From Palaemon carinicauda (taxonomy: Eukaryota; Arthropoda; Malacostraca; Decapoda; Palaemonidae), in the NCBI RefSeq assembly GCF_036898095.1, contig NC_090731.1, forward strand, positions 140,547,427 through 140,611,426: a stretch of 64,000 nucleotides of DNA, given 5' to 3'. Below, piece by piece: positions 46,266 through 56,284 of the stretch. Under the pieces are notes generated by a model, which saw only the letters and a list, made by a program, of their open reading frames with translations, did not search any database and was not told where the DNA came from. Numbering within the stretch: position 1 is the stretch's first letter; every line of letters begins with the position of its first letter. A program made the translations under genes and the position numbers.

Positions 46266-46880
46266 TTAGATTAAAATGAACAGAAAAAAGGGAAAACAAA
46301 TGTAATCCACAATTAATTCAAAGGGTTTTCAAAAACAAGCGAGTTGTAATGAAAAAAAAAAAAAGAACAGATATAGCAATAATGTATCTATATATATAAA
46401 TATAAACAATAGGAACATATAAATGAAAATGCTACTAAAACTAGAATTCCCATATAGTTGTTGGAGAATAATAGCCAACACTTTAATTCCATATCGAAAA
46501 GAACGCTACCAAGGTATGTTGGGACAGCACCGAAAGTAACGAGAACTAACAGCGTAAATTAACCATACGCTAGTTCTATTTAATTATGAAATTAGATCGA
46601 TGATTTAAAGAACGAATACCAAATGGATAAATAATTCTTAAAAAAAAATTTTACATTAAAAGTTAAAAAACTTATATAAGTGGAATTCATCCCATTCTTT
46701 ACATAAAACAAATAAAGAGAATTTGCAAGACATACATGAAGATTAAGTTATCACTCATGATTAACAAAGTAAATAATAATAATAAAACACGATTGCCAAA
46801 ACCCTAAATCAGTGTACTGTACTTCACCAAACGAAGTCCAAAAAAGCGAAGAAGGGAAAATGATTCGAAAAACTCTCAAT
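46266..46880. other. AT-rich 5' region of DIRS E, no gene seen
   Basis: Only short chance frames. No RNA or regulatory motif recognised. Confidence 0.55.
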
Positions 46881-46889
46881 GGTGGACCG

Positions 46890-47083
46890 AAGATGTTTTC
46901 GATCCAGCCGGCAGAGATGAACTGAAGTCTTGGACACGGGAATGATTCCTTGGACCACCCTGTGATGGGTGTTACCACCTACCTCCCAACACCACAAGGC
47001 GGTTGCCTCGTTTTGAAAAATTCTGCCGATTTAGAGATATCAGCTATATATATATAACTGCCAGGTAAGTACTATTCATAAAA
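46890..47083. repeat. DIRS E right inverted terminal repeat
   Basis: Inverted match of 40810-41000, including GGCGGTTGCCTCGTTTTGAA, ending with AACTGCCAGGTAAGTACTAT. Confidence 0.88.
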
Positions 47084-47089
47084 GTAAGC

Positions 47090-47349
47090 AATTAAGTAAA
47101 GACAAAACAAACAATGGCTGCCAAGAGAGGACCAAGACAGAGACGTCTGTCACAGTCCGAGCCAAAAGTGAAAGTGAGCATTCATCTGTGTGTGAGGGGG
47201 GGAGGGGTAGCTAGCTACCACTCCCCTACCCCCCGCTAACTAGCGCGGGGGTAATACACCCTCATTAAATTCTAATGGCTCGCCATTTCAGCTGCGCTAA
47301 AAGGTAAACCCAATGTAAATAGCGTGGTTTGTATTTCGGTTACGGAACA
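47090..47349. repeat. DIRS D right inverted terminal repeat
   Basis: Reverse complement matches 32880-33060. It contains the CCCCGCTAACTAGCGCGGGG stem and ends GGTTTGTATTTCGGTTACGG, complementary to the ICR of D. DIRS F begins immediately after. Confidence 0.88.
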
Positions 47350-47700
47350 AATGGAGTTTTTATGATAAAACAAAGTTTTATGAATACTTACCTGAAAGTT
47401 ATATATATATAGCTTTAGTCTCTGATGTCCGGCAGATTTTTTATAAACTCGCAGCAACCGCCATGTGGTGGTTGTGCGGTTAGGTGGTTAACAACCCTTA
47501 CAGGGTGGTACTTGGAATCATTCCCGTTTTCTGTTCCTCAGATCATCTTTGCCCGACCTGTCTCCTGACGGGAGGTGGGTGGGCCTTAAAATATATATAT
47601 AACTGCCAGGTAAGTATTCATAAAACTTTGTTTTATCATAAAAACTCCATTTTTATGAATAGAACTTACCTGGCAGTTATATACTGTATATAAAGCTGAT
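47350..47700. repeat. DIRS F left terminal repeat and ICR
   Basis: CTTACCTGAAAGTTATATAT at about 47389, inverted TATAACTGCCAGGTAAGTAT at about 47598, third unit AACTTACCTGGCAGTTATAT at about 47662. The inverted pair flanks TTTTATCATAAAAACTCCAT and predicts the two termini. Confidence 0.9.
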
Positions 47701-48093
47701 TCACACATTTGGAGGAGGGTGACAGACGGCTAATATCGTTGGGAAAACAACAAAAAGTTGTAGGAGAAAAAACACCTTGATTCCTTACCTGCTAAGGTAG
47801 CTGACTTCAAATTCCTGCCTCTTGTCGCTTTCCCTTAGGAGTGTCAGCCAGGAGTGTACCTGTCATGCTGAAACAACTCAATCGAGTCTGTCAAACGGGG
47901 TGAGACCAACAACTTGACTAGACTTCAGCACTACCTATGCCCCCTTTTTTTAAAAACTGCAACCGTACTCAAACTAACCACCTAACCTTGCAGAATAGAT
48001 ATAAACTATCTAGCTAGACTGAGGGTACTGTACCACACGTCACAGTCCTCAGACAACCATAAAAACCCAAACCCAAACACAGGCATACAAAAG

Positions 48094-49380
48094 TTAAGGT
48101 TGAGGGGAGGTAATAACTCCTTTGCCTAATACAGAAGCCATAGCTATGTATGGGCCCAAGGTGTAACACCTTTCATAATCCACTCTTACCTCTCTGAAGT
48201 AATGAGAGGTGAACACGGAGTTGCTTCTCCAGAACGTCGCGTCCATTATCTGTCTAACTGATATATTCTTACGATATGCCAGTGAAGTAGCGATAGCTCT
48301 CACCTCGTGAGCCCTTACTTTCAAAAGACCGAAGTCCTCCTCCTCACACAAGAAGTGAGCTTCTCTTATTGTTTCCCTCAGGAAGAATGATAAAGCATTC
48401 TTTGAAAGGGGTTTTTGCAGATCTTTCACTGAGCACAATAAGGAATTAGATGCGCCTCTAACATTCTTAGTACGAGATAAATATGCTCTGAGGGCTCTAA
48501 CTGGGCAGAGGAGCCTCTCCTGCTCTTGGCCCACCATATTAGTGAGGTTAGGAACCTCAAAAGTCCTCGCCCATGGTTTTGATGGATTTTCATTCTTGGC
48601 GAGGAAGTCAATCCTCAACGCACATACTGTTCCATTCTGGTTAAAGCCCACTTGTTTCTCAATAGCGTGAACTTCGCTGATTCTTTTTGCTGTGGCCAGA
48701 GCCATCAGGAAGAGGGTTTTCTTAGTAGCATCTCTAAGAGACGCTTGTGAGATGGGTTCGATTTTCTTGGTGCATAGGAACTTCAGAACCACATCCAGAT
48801 TCCAAGCTGGGGGTCTTAACTGAGCCTGCTTAGTTGTCTCAAAAGACTTCACAAGATCTTGCAAGTCTTTATTCTGAGTTAAATCTATGCCTCTGTGCCT
48901 ACAGACAGCTGAGAGCACACTCCTATATCCTTTAATCGTGGATACGGCTAGTTTAGCATCATGTCTGAGGGACAACAAAAAATCAGCTATTTGGCTCACA
49001 GAGGTAGTGGTTGAGGAAACTTTGTGCTGCTTACACCAAGCCCTAAAGGTTTCCCACTTAAATTGGTAGACTCTTTTTGAAGAGACCCTCCTCGCTCTGG
49101 CGACAGCTCTTGCAGCTTCCGCAGAAAAACCTCTCGCTCTGACAAGCTTCTCGATAGTCTGAAGGCAGTCAGTCGTAGAGCGAGGGGGTTTTGATGATAC
49201 CTCTCGAAGTGGGGCTGTTTGAGAAGCTTTGGACTTGGAGGAAGGCTTCTTGGAAAGTCCACCAACATGTCCACCATTTCTGTGAACCATTCTCTTGTTG
49301 GCCAGAATGGAGCTACCAGGATCATTCTTCCTGATTCGAGGAGAGCAAATTTCCTGACGAACAGATTGATGATCTTGAAA
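48094..49380 (-). CDS. DIRS F tyrosine recombinase, open and catalytically complete
   Basis: An uninterrupted frame of more than 400 codons. Order: SDCLQ-like TTDCLQTIEKLVRARGFSAE, VYQFKWETFRAWCKQH, TIKGYRSVLSAVCRHRGIDL, first Arg box ATAKRISEVHA, CPVRALRAYLSRTKNVRG, second box RAHEVRAIATSLAYRKN with His and Arg, and RSNSVFTSHYFREV with the presumed nucleophile Tyr. It ends at the TAA/TGA-type stop at 48094. These are the Arg, His-x-x-Arg and Tyr of tyrosine recombinases; in DIRS elements the enzyme integrates a circular DNA copy. The true start is unclear because a frameshift at about 49380-49387 (a run of seven or more G) fuses this frame to the RNase H/methyltransferase frame. In A, B, C and E the same gene is broken or lacks a catalytic residue. 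Confidence 0.85.
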   Translation of the reverse strand, partial: FQDHQSVRQEICSPRIRKNDPGSSILANKRMVHRNGGHVGGLSKKPSSKSKASQTAPLREVSSKPPRSTTDCLQTIEKLVRARGFSAEAARAVARARRVSSKRVYQFKWETFRAWCKQHKVSSTTTSVSQIADFLLSLRHDAKLAVSTIKGYRSVLSAVCRHRGIDLTQNKDLQDLVKSFETTKQAQLRPPAWNLDVVLKFLCTKKIEPISQASLRDATKKTLFLMALATAKRISEVHAIEKQVGFNQNGTVCALRIDFLAKNENPSKPWARTFEVPNLTNMVGQEQERLLCPVRALRAYLSRTKNVRGASNSLLCSVKDLQKPLSKNALSFFLRETIREAHFLCEEEDFGLLKVRAHEVRAIATSLAYRKNISVRQIMDATFWRSNSVFTSHYFREVRVDYERCYTLGPYIAMASVLGKGVITSPQP

Positions 49381-50570
49381 GGGGGGGAACGCATAGGTGT
49401 CCATCCCCGTCCAGTCCATCAAGAAGGCGTCTACTGCTATTGCATCCTCGTCCGGGACTAGGGAGCAGTAGTTGGGGATCCTTTTGTTTTGGTTGGAGGC
49501 GAAGAGGTCTATTAAAGGTCTCCCCCATAACTTCCACAGACTCTGACAGACCTGGTGGTTGAGGGTCCATTCCGTGGGAATAACTTGTCCTTTCCTTCTG
49601 AGCATGTCTGCTCTTACATACCTCTGTCCCTGCAAGAACCTTGTTAGAAGTTCTACATTGTTCTCCTTCGACCACAGGAGCTCTTTTGCTGTTTCGAACA
49701 GAGACAGAGAGTGAGTTCCCCCTTGCTTTCTGATGTAAGTTAGAGCTGTGGTGTTGTCCGAATTGACCTCCACTATCCTCCCTGACACCGAGTCTTTGAA
49801 GGCCTTCAGTGCTAACAGAATGGCCATCAACTCTTTCCTGTTGATGCGCCATCTGGTTTGTTCTTTTTTTCCAAGAGCCTGAGACCTCCTTGCTTCCCAG
49901 TGTTTCTCCCCATCCTGACTCCGAAGCGTCTGAGAACAACACTAGGTCTGGGTTCTTTCTGTACAGGGAGATTCCTTCTCCTAACAAAGCTGGATCCAGC
50001 CACCAAATCAAATGACTTGATTTCTGCTGGAATGAGGAAGGAAAAGGAGTCCTCCTGAATCTTCCTGTTCCATACTCTTGATAGGAAGTGTTGAAGAGGT
50101 CTGAGGTGCAGTCTTCCCAAAGAGACAAACTGTTCAAGCGAGGAGAGGGTTGCCAGCAAACTCATCCAATCCCTCGCTGAGCACTTCTGTCTCTCCAAGA
50201 ATTCCTGAACCTTCTCAAGGCACCTGGTCTGCCTCTCCTGGGAGGGAGAAGCCCGAAAACGAACTGAGTCCAGAACTATCCCCAAATAAAGAAGAGTCTG
50301 ACTCGGTCCGGTCTGAGATTTCTTCTTGTTGATGACGAGACCCAGTTCTTGAGCCATCATGAAAGTCTTGCATAGGTCCTCCAGACATTTCTCTTTCGAC
50401 CGGGATCTTATCAACCAGTCGTCCAAATATAGAGATACTCTAATCCCCTCTTGATGAAGCCATCCTGCCACGTCCGCCATTACTCTGGTGAAGACTTGAG
50501 GAGCAGTGCTGAGGCCGAAGCAAAGGGCCTTGAACTGGAAACACTTGCCCTGGATCATGAATCTCAGGTA
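48996..50570 (-). pseudogene. DIRS F reverse transcriptase palm, RNase H and methyltransferase-like part
   Basis: 50558-49827 begins MIQGKCFQFKALCFGLSTAP and contains VSLYLDDWLIRSRS, the intact catalytic box, then TLLYLGIVLDSV and FVSLGRLHLRPLQ. A frameshift moves to NPDLVLFSDASESGWG (RNase H Asp) and another to VEVNSDNTTALTYIRKQGG. The rest (DLFASNQNKRIPNYCSLVPD, TYAFPPF, then SLLESGRMILVAPFWPTREW-like sequence in 49394-48996) overlaps the recombinase in a second frame. The upstream half of this gene lies beyond the DNA transposon. Confidence 0.85.
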
Positions 50571-50737
50571 CAGTAGGGTCCCGAATTATGCGAGAATTTG
50601 GTCGATGAAAGGCCTCGTGTAATTGGAAATTCGTATATTTCGAAACAAATCATGGCGGCAAACAGCAACCTACCCGTCAATTTTTTTTTCACTCCATTTC
50701 TAGCTTTCTAGCTATATATATACTGTATATACACTGT

Positions 50738-50775
50738 GTGTGTGTGTATGTATGTATGTATATATATATATATAA

Positions 50776-50850
<75 letters not shown>
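50738..50850. repeat. (AT)n / (GT)n microsatellite
   Basis: A short GT run is followed by about 90 bases of nearly pure (TA)n ending TATATACTGTAG. Confidence 0.95.
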
Positions 50851-50853
<3 letters not shown>

Positions 50854-51457
50854 CTTTTATCTTAACAATACTGTAAGAAATCCTTCTTATAGATTTTTTT
50901 TTATAAAATACTGTACAAAATTTCTTTTATGGATAAATAAAACAATAAAAAGTTGTTAAAGTTTTGATAATTTTCTATGACTGTAGTATTTACTACTGTA
51001 CTATGCATAGCTTACTGTTTTTAGTATTTTCCGAATGATGTAGAATTATTTCCTATAGATACAAAAAACAAAAAGGGTTTTCAAGGTTTGATACAGTACG
51101 TATCTAGCAATAGTTAAAAATTACAGTATAGTACTGTATATCCATGATGACATTCCCACACGTAAACACGGCTAGTAAGCGCAAGTGTGCACTAGGCTGC
51201 TGTACGATAATCACGCTTTTTTGCCCTGAGCGGTCATTTCACTAATGATAATTTTTCAAAGTTAATATAATTTCTTTATGCTTATAATTCGTAATTATAG
51301 TTAAAAGTAGGGATATTAATTAAATGGTTGAGTAAAAAAAACAATTAATACTACTATTATTTAATTTCAAATGGCTACATAACTGAATATTCTAATGGGT
51401 TCTTTTTATCTTCAATCGTAAATCTTACGCCTGGATAAGCAACAAAAGGAAAGGGAT

Positions 51458-51458
<1 letters not shown>

Positions 51459-51531
<73 letters not shown>

Positions 51532-51594
51532 ATATCGTTTCCTGTATAGTTTTCAAATATGTTCGTCATACATTTGTACATTATTTATCCACTT

Positions 51595-51664
<70 letters not shown>
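51459..51664. repeat. Two (CT)n microsatellites
   Basis: Pure CT tracts of about 70 bases each at 51459-51530 and 51597-51664, separated by 66 bases of AT-rich sequence. Confidence 0.95.
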
Positions 51665-51667
<3 letters not shown>

Positions 51668-51931
51668 CGTTTCCTTTCCCTTTATAGTTTTGTGAAATTT
51701 CGTTGTCCAGTCATTCGGTAATGAGAAGTCATTTTCGCTTTCGGCATCGAAAGAAAACTTTGTTTCTTCAATATACTCATCACTGGAGGATTCAGAACTA
51801 GTGCTCTCATTATCAAACAGGTTATCATTATCAAATTCCACAACAAGAATATCATTTATTTCATCTAAAGAAATAACCTTCCTCTTTAGACCTTTCATTA
51901 CAAAAGGAACAACAAATAACCACTCATGCAT
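51665..51931 (-). other. Short acidic open frame inside the DNA transposon
   Basis: 89 codons before it runs into the CT tract: MKGLKRKVISLDEINDILVV, then a Ser/Asp/Glu-rich stretch with ESTSSESSSDEY. It is more protein-like than the surrounding sequence and could be the N-terminus of a lost transposase or a captured exon. No family is recognised. Confidence 0.3.
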
Positions 51932-53300
51932 GAACGCCCGAGCGCACTGATAGGAAACCAGTTCAAACCAGAGTTTTGTAAAATCAAGCTACCTTCAGAA
52001 AAATAGTTGCCAGACATCATATAAGTTTCTATTCACAGTCCCCATATGCTGAGAGTGTTGCCAAGTGGTGATCCTATACTTACTATAGAGTAAAGTAACA
52101 TCACGAGACTGACGGCTTGTAAAAGGCAATTAAAGTCATGAACGGAATATACAGTTGAAGGCGGTACCGAGTAGATCGTGGTGAACGGTTTATCACGTGG
52201 GTGACGCTTAACAGGTTATAAAAACATTTTATATAGTTCGGTATTTTCTCTATCCATCCTCTCCCAGAAAACCTTCAAATGTGAATTATCGGAATGTGTG
52301 CAGATCTTGACAGTGCGATAACTAGTTAGCGACTGAGAATAAAAAAAAATAAAAAGCCCGATTGACGATGCTGATGAAGAGGATATCGAATACCGATTTT
52401 TCCCTAATTGATTTTTTCTACGTTCTGTCTAATCCAATGTACAGTACATTCTTATGTAAAGGGCGAACCCCAACATTTCTTGATGCTGCTACACTTTAAT
52501 TATAGATATTTTACCACCTATTTATAATCTTTATTTATAATAACATCTTTAGTAAAAGCTCTTCAATATCACTTTCAGGAGTAAATGCGTTTATGATCGA
52601 CGATGAAACGTAAAAAAAAAAAAACGTTTTCCTTTTAAGAAGGCGTTTTTTTAGGAAAAAAAAACAACACGAAACAAAATTGCTCATATTTCATATATTT
52701 TGATTTTCTAAGGATAAATAAAACATTAATTATAACATTATTATTACATAGTACCTGGTAAGATATCTTTTGCCGCAAAAGTTAACCTATAGACAGATGT
52801 TAAAATTGGTTAGCGAGTTCGTTATGATCAGCGATGGAACGTACTAAACAAAGTAATGGGTTTGGTTGTGATGACATGTTTGGCAGTAGCATGATATAAA
52901 ATAGTCTTTATTTTGATGGTTTTTAATTTAAAGTTTAATGAATAAGGATTTTTCACCATAATCACAACGTAAGTATAAAAATTAATTAGTACAAATATGG
53001 AATATTATACATATAGGTGTTGGACAGTTAGGCTAGGCCTAGCGACAAGTTCACACAACAGATGGGCAAACCTTAACATTTTTCATCCAAAACTAGTCTT
53101 AAAATGTTTGAACAGAAATCTTTCTCTCACATTCTCCCCCCCCCCCTTCTCAGACATCGGGGAACCATCACCCCCCCCCCCCAATACAATTAAGAAAACA
53201 ATAGATTTCATACGCTTCACGGTGCTTGACTCGCAGATTTAGAATGCTCCTCGCAAATACAGGAAAATTAATTTTTAAAAACTATCGATCGCGTAATTGA
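51932..53300. other. Right half of the DNA transposon, no gene seen
   Basis: AT-rich with two poly-C runs at about 53137-53180. No RNA motif or open frame of interest. Confidence 0.6.
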
Positions 53301-53342
53301 GGAATCGCGTAATTAGAACACGTGTAATTCGGGACCCTACTG

Positions 53343-53830
53343 TACTTCCTTGAAGTCGGATGGATGGGGATGTGAAAATAAGCGTCCTGTAAATACAGAC
53401 ACACCATCCAGTCCCCTGGACGTACTGCTGCCAGCACCTACTGAGTCGTCTCCATGGTAAATTTTGTCTTTTCCACAAAGACGTTCAGAGAGCTGACATC
53501 CAGAACGGGACTCCATCCACCAGAAACATGCGATTGTAGAAGCCTGGGGAGGATAGTTCAAGAACTGGTTCTATTGCTCCCTTCTCCAGCATCTGGTCCA
53601 CCAGGTCTAGTAGGGCCCTTTGTTTCACGGCATCCGAGTACTGAGCCACTAAGGCTAGAGAAGTATTTGAAAGCGGAGGCTTCTTCAAGAGAGGGATCTT
53701 GTATCCCTCCTTGATGACCGAGAGGGACCAGGCGTCCGCCCCTCTTTTCTTCCAAGCCTGCTGAACGAACCTCTATTCGTTCTTCCGCCCGTCTCCTGCC
53801 TTCTTCCCCTGAAGACTGTTCTTGAAGGAG
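53343..53830 (-). pseudogene. DIRS F reverse transcriptase, N-terminal portion
   Basis: Minus-strand pieces read EKGAIEPVLELSSPGFYNRM (53688-53485), KKIYHG-type remains of the MET-motif, and QDAYFHIPIHP-like sequence ending RKYL at the transposon boundary. Frame breaks occur around 53400-53560. It continues in 50570-48996 on the other side of the insertion. Confidence 0.78.
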
Positions 53831-53832
53831 TT

Positions 53833-55354
53833 CTACCTCGAAAGGGCTGCTAAAATTTCCTCTCCTCTCTTGTCAGACGAAGGAATCACTGGTAAAGGCT
53901 TTGTTGCAGAGCGTGACAGGATGTCTTGTGTGACCTTTTGCGCAAGCAAAAGGGGAATGTCCCTGACAAGGGACTCAGGAAAGCTTCGAGAGAGGGGCGT
54001 AAAGGAGCTCAGCTCAGCCTTCTGCGCGACCATCACTGCTCTGGAAGCGAAAGAACATAACAGGGCCCTCTTCTTCAAAACTCCAGCCGAAAATAGGGAA
54101 GCCAACTCATTTGACCCGTCCGCAAGAGCATTGATCATGCATGCCATAATACTAGTAAGGTGTTCGGTTTTTCTGGGCAGCCTACCTAGAGACCAGTCTA
54201 AAAAAACTGAAGTCTTTGAAGGCTTGGAAAATCCCCTTGACGAGGTGGTCAAGCTCAGACATGGACCACATTACCTTCGCCGAGTTAAGGGCATGCCTCC
54301 TAGCAGAGTCAACAATACCAGAGAAGTCCCCCTGGAAGGAGGCAGGCACTCCCAGGCCCAGAGGTTCTCCAGTCTCGTACCACATGCCCGCCTTAGAGGC
54401 AAGTCGAGCTGGTGGAAAAGAGAAGGTGGTCTTTACCGCTTGCCTCCGCTCCTTCAGCCAGTCAACAACTCTAGCGAGAGCCTTCCTAGCAGAGATGGAC
54501 AGTTTCATTTTGATGAAAGCCGACTGCTTTTTGGCCTTCTTCCTGCTATACTGCGATTGAGGAGAACGAGGAGCAGCAGGGTGAAACTGCTCCCCATAAA
54601 GCTCAGGGAGGGAGCGAGAGAAAACCTTATAATCCACAGCCACGTTAGCAGGTTTATCTTCAACCTCTGAAACATCATCAAGATCTTGTCCTACTTCCAC
54701 TTCAGAGTCCCTTTGTGCTGACGGTTCACCTGCATCCGAAAGAAACAAATCGTAGGATGCATCCTGTTGGCGAGGGCTGGATGCGTCCTGACACCGAGAA
54801 ACTCGCGCGTCCTGGCGCCGCGCGCTAAAAGTGCCCTCGAGGCGGTAGGCGGATTCGTCCTGGCACCGAGAGCTGGAAGCATCCTTGCGCCAAGAGCTGC
54901 GTTCGTCCTGGCGTCGTGAAGCGGAAGCGTCCTGGAGAGGCAGGCTGGAATCGTCCTGGTGTCGCGAGCGAGAGACGGAAGCGTCCTGATTCCGAGAATC
55001 GCGAGCGTTTTGGAGGGGTGCCGATAAAGAAGAAGCGCGGTACCGCGCCTTAGAAGAATCTCGCCGCGGTTCCCTGGGAGATGAACTCCGTTCCCTCTTA
55101 GAGGCCAATTTCTTAATAGGTAAAGAGGCGTCCTTACATCTATCTGACTGGGGGGAAGGACGGCTAAAAGCTTGTACCAGAGAAAACAGCAGCTTCTGCA
55201 TAACAGTCATAAAAGACTTCGCGACTGCTGCTGGATCCTGCAATTCTGAAGGCGATGGCTGCCGAGTAGCACTTGTTGTAGGAGAAGGGTCTCTCGACGG
55301 TCTCTCTTCACTTCCGACTCTAGGCTTTGGCCTTTTCACTGGAACAGCATCCAA
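53833..55354 (-). pseudogene. DIRS F gag-like ORF1, one frameshift
   Basis: The first 390 codons (55354-54182) are open: a Ser/Arg-rich region with 8-residue repeats such as QDASASRRQDERSSWRKDAS (about 55010-54760), an acidic block DSEVEVGQDLDDVSEVEDKP, then FPPARLASKAGMWYETGEPL, LGVPASFQGDFSGIVDSARR and MWSMSELDHLVKGIFQAF. Near 54190, beside an A-run, the frame shifts to 54252-53833, which continues LADGSNELASLFSAGVLKKR and CSFASRAVMVAQKAELSSF. Structural, RNA-binding role inferred from position and composition; no enzyme motif seen. Confidence 0.78.
54759..55014 (-). repeat. 24-bp degenerate repeat coding the Ser/Arg part of gag in DIRS F
   Basis: Units starting GCGTCCTGG, TCGTCCTGG or GCATCCTTG follow each other every 24 bases (one unit is 30), about ten copies. 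On the coding strand each gives an 8-residue QDASxSRR-like unit. This is a diverged, coding version of the arrays seen in B and E. Confidence 0.88.
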
Positions 55355-55678
55355 GTCATCCTCAGAAGGACAAGGTTCGGGGCTACTTGATAAGGGAGAG
55401 CGAAAACGGGTCTGGTCAGTAAGGATTCACCTCCTCTTCGTCGGTCTCGAAGCCTCATACTGCCATTTGCGTCAGGGAGAGGGGCTCGGGGAGGACTCCA
55501 TCACTTTTGACACGCCTTTTCCATGGCAGTCTAGAGCAGCCTGGGAAGATGCAACAGGACTGTCTGAGGCGACGGTTGACCGAGGATATATACCTCTCAC
55601 TCCCTTGCGGCCGTCGATGTACCTTCTCCCTTGGTCCTGGGAGCTTGGTAGAGGTCTAGACCTAGGGTAGTGACAGGT

Positions 55679-56221
55679 TCAATCAGTCGCCACCTCCACT
55701 GCACTTTCACTAGCACTAATCACACTCTCACTCTTATCTTTCAAGGTTGAAAGTTGGTCTTTAATAGCCTTCAACTCAGCCGCCATCCTGGCGTACCGAG
55801 GGTCATCCGTCGATACCGTTCCTGTAGAAGGGGCAGGAGCTACTACCTCAGGAGAAGGTTCAACTTCCACAGAGGAATTAATTAATGGATCAATAGAAAT
55901 ATCTAAACTAACTTCACTAGCAGATTTAGATTTAGATCTCGAAGCCCTCCTGACTTTATCTAACTCTAACTTGCGCACATAGCGCTTCATATCTAATCAT
56001 TCTTTCTCGCTTAAAGCCTCACATTCCTTGCACCTTTTATCAAGCGCACAATCAAAACCCCTGCAACCCAAACAAACCGTGTGAGGGTCTACCGAAACTT
56101 TCGGTAACCTCACCTTGCATTCCTCATTTACACAAACACGAAAATGAAGTTTATCAGTCATATTAAACAAACAAGTAGTAACAGAATAAATACAAAAGCA
56201 ATTGCCAAAACCCCAAGTCAA
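55679..56221 (-). pseudogene. DIRS F Cys-rich leader and following basic segment
   Basis: 56221-55997 codes MTDKLHFRVCVNEECKVRLP, then VDPHTVCLGCRG and CKEC, a Cys pattern shared with DIRS A (VDPHTICVKCRG, CEEC). A TGA follows EALSEKE. The next frame starts KRYVRKLELDKVRRAS (55990-55679), again matched in A after its own stop. It may be a zinc-binding N-terminal module of gag. Confidence 0.72.
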
Positions 56222-56284
56222 TGTACTTCACCAAAAAATAAGTCCGGTACAGCAACACACGGAAAGCGAACGAAAAACTTCAAT

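Larger units (their letters stand above)
40772..47083 (-). mobile_element. DIRS1-like element E (family 1), inserted in DIRS D
   Basis: Left end AAAATGGAGTTTTTATGATA at 40772; right end CCAGGTAAGTACTATTCATA at 47061-47080. Both are predicted by the ICR at 41020-41110. Terminal repeats match inversely, for example GGTGGTTGGGAGGTAGGTGG (about 40895) against 46976. About 6.3 kb. Most of the reverse transcriptase is missing, and a large 24-bp array occupies gag. Confidence 0.9.
32846..47349 (-). mobile_element. DIRS1-like element D (family 2), containing DIRS E
   Basis: The left end AAATGACAAATTCGAAGATA and the right end GTATTTCGGTTACGGAAC are both predicted by its ICR (33103-33200), which contains their complements in order. 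Left and right terminal repeats share TTTACCTTTTAGCGCAGCTG in inverted orientation. Its own length is about 8.2 kb; DIRS E (40772-47083) sits in its 5' untranslated region. Coding parts are strongly decayed and gag is swollen by tandem repeats. Confidence 0.88.
50571..53342. mobile_element. TA-flanked DNA transposon (pogo/mariner-type ends) inside the DIRS F reverse transcriptase
   Basis: Left end TA|CAGTAGGGTCCCGAATTA at 50569 and the inverted right end TAATTCGGGACCCTACTG|TA at 53344. Joining the flanks over one TA restores a continuous RKYLRF reading across the reverse transcriptase, so the insertion is precise. Length 2772 bp. No transposase motif is visible; the contents are AT-rich with microsatellites. 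I judge it non-autonomous. Confidence 0.92.

Noticed and set aside
53822..54670. 282-codon plus-strand frame
   Set aside because: It is antisense to the DIRS F gag, whose minus-strand reading matches A and C.
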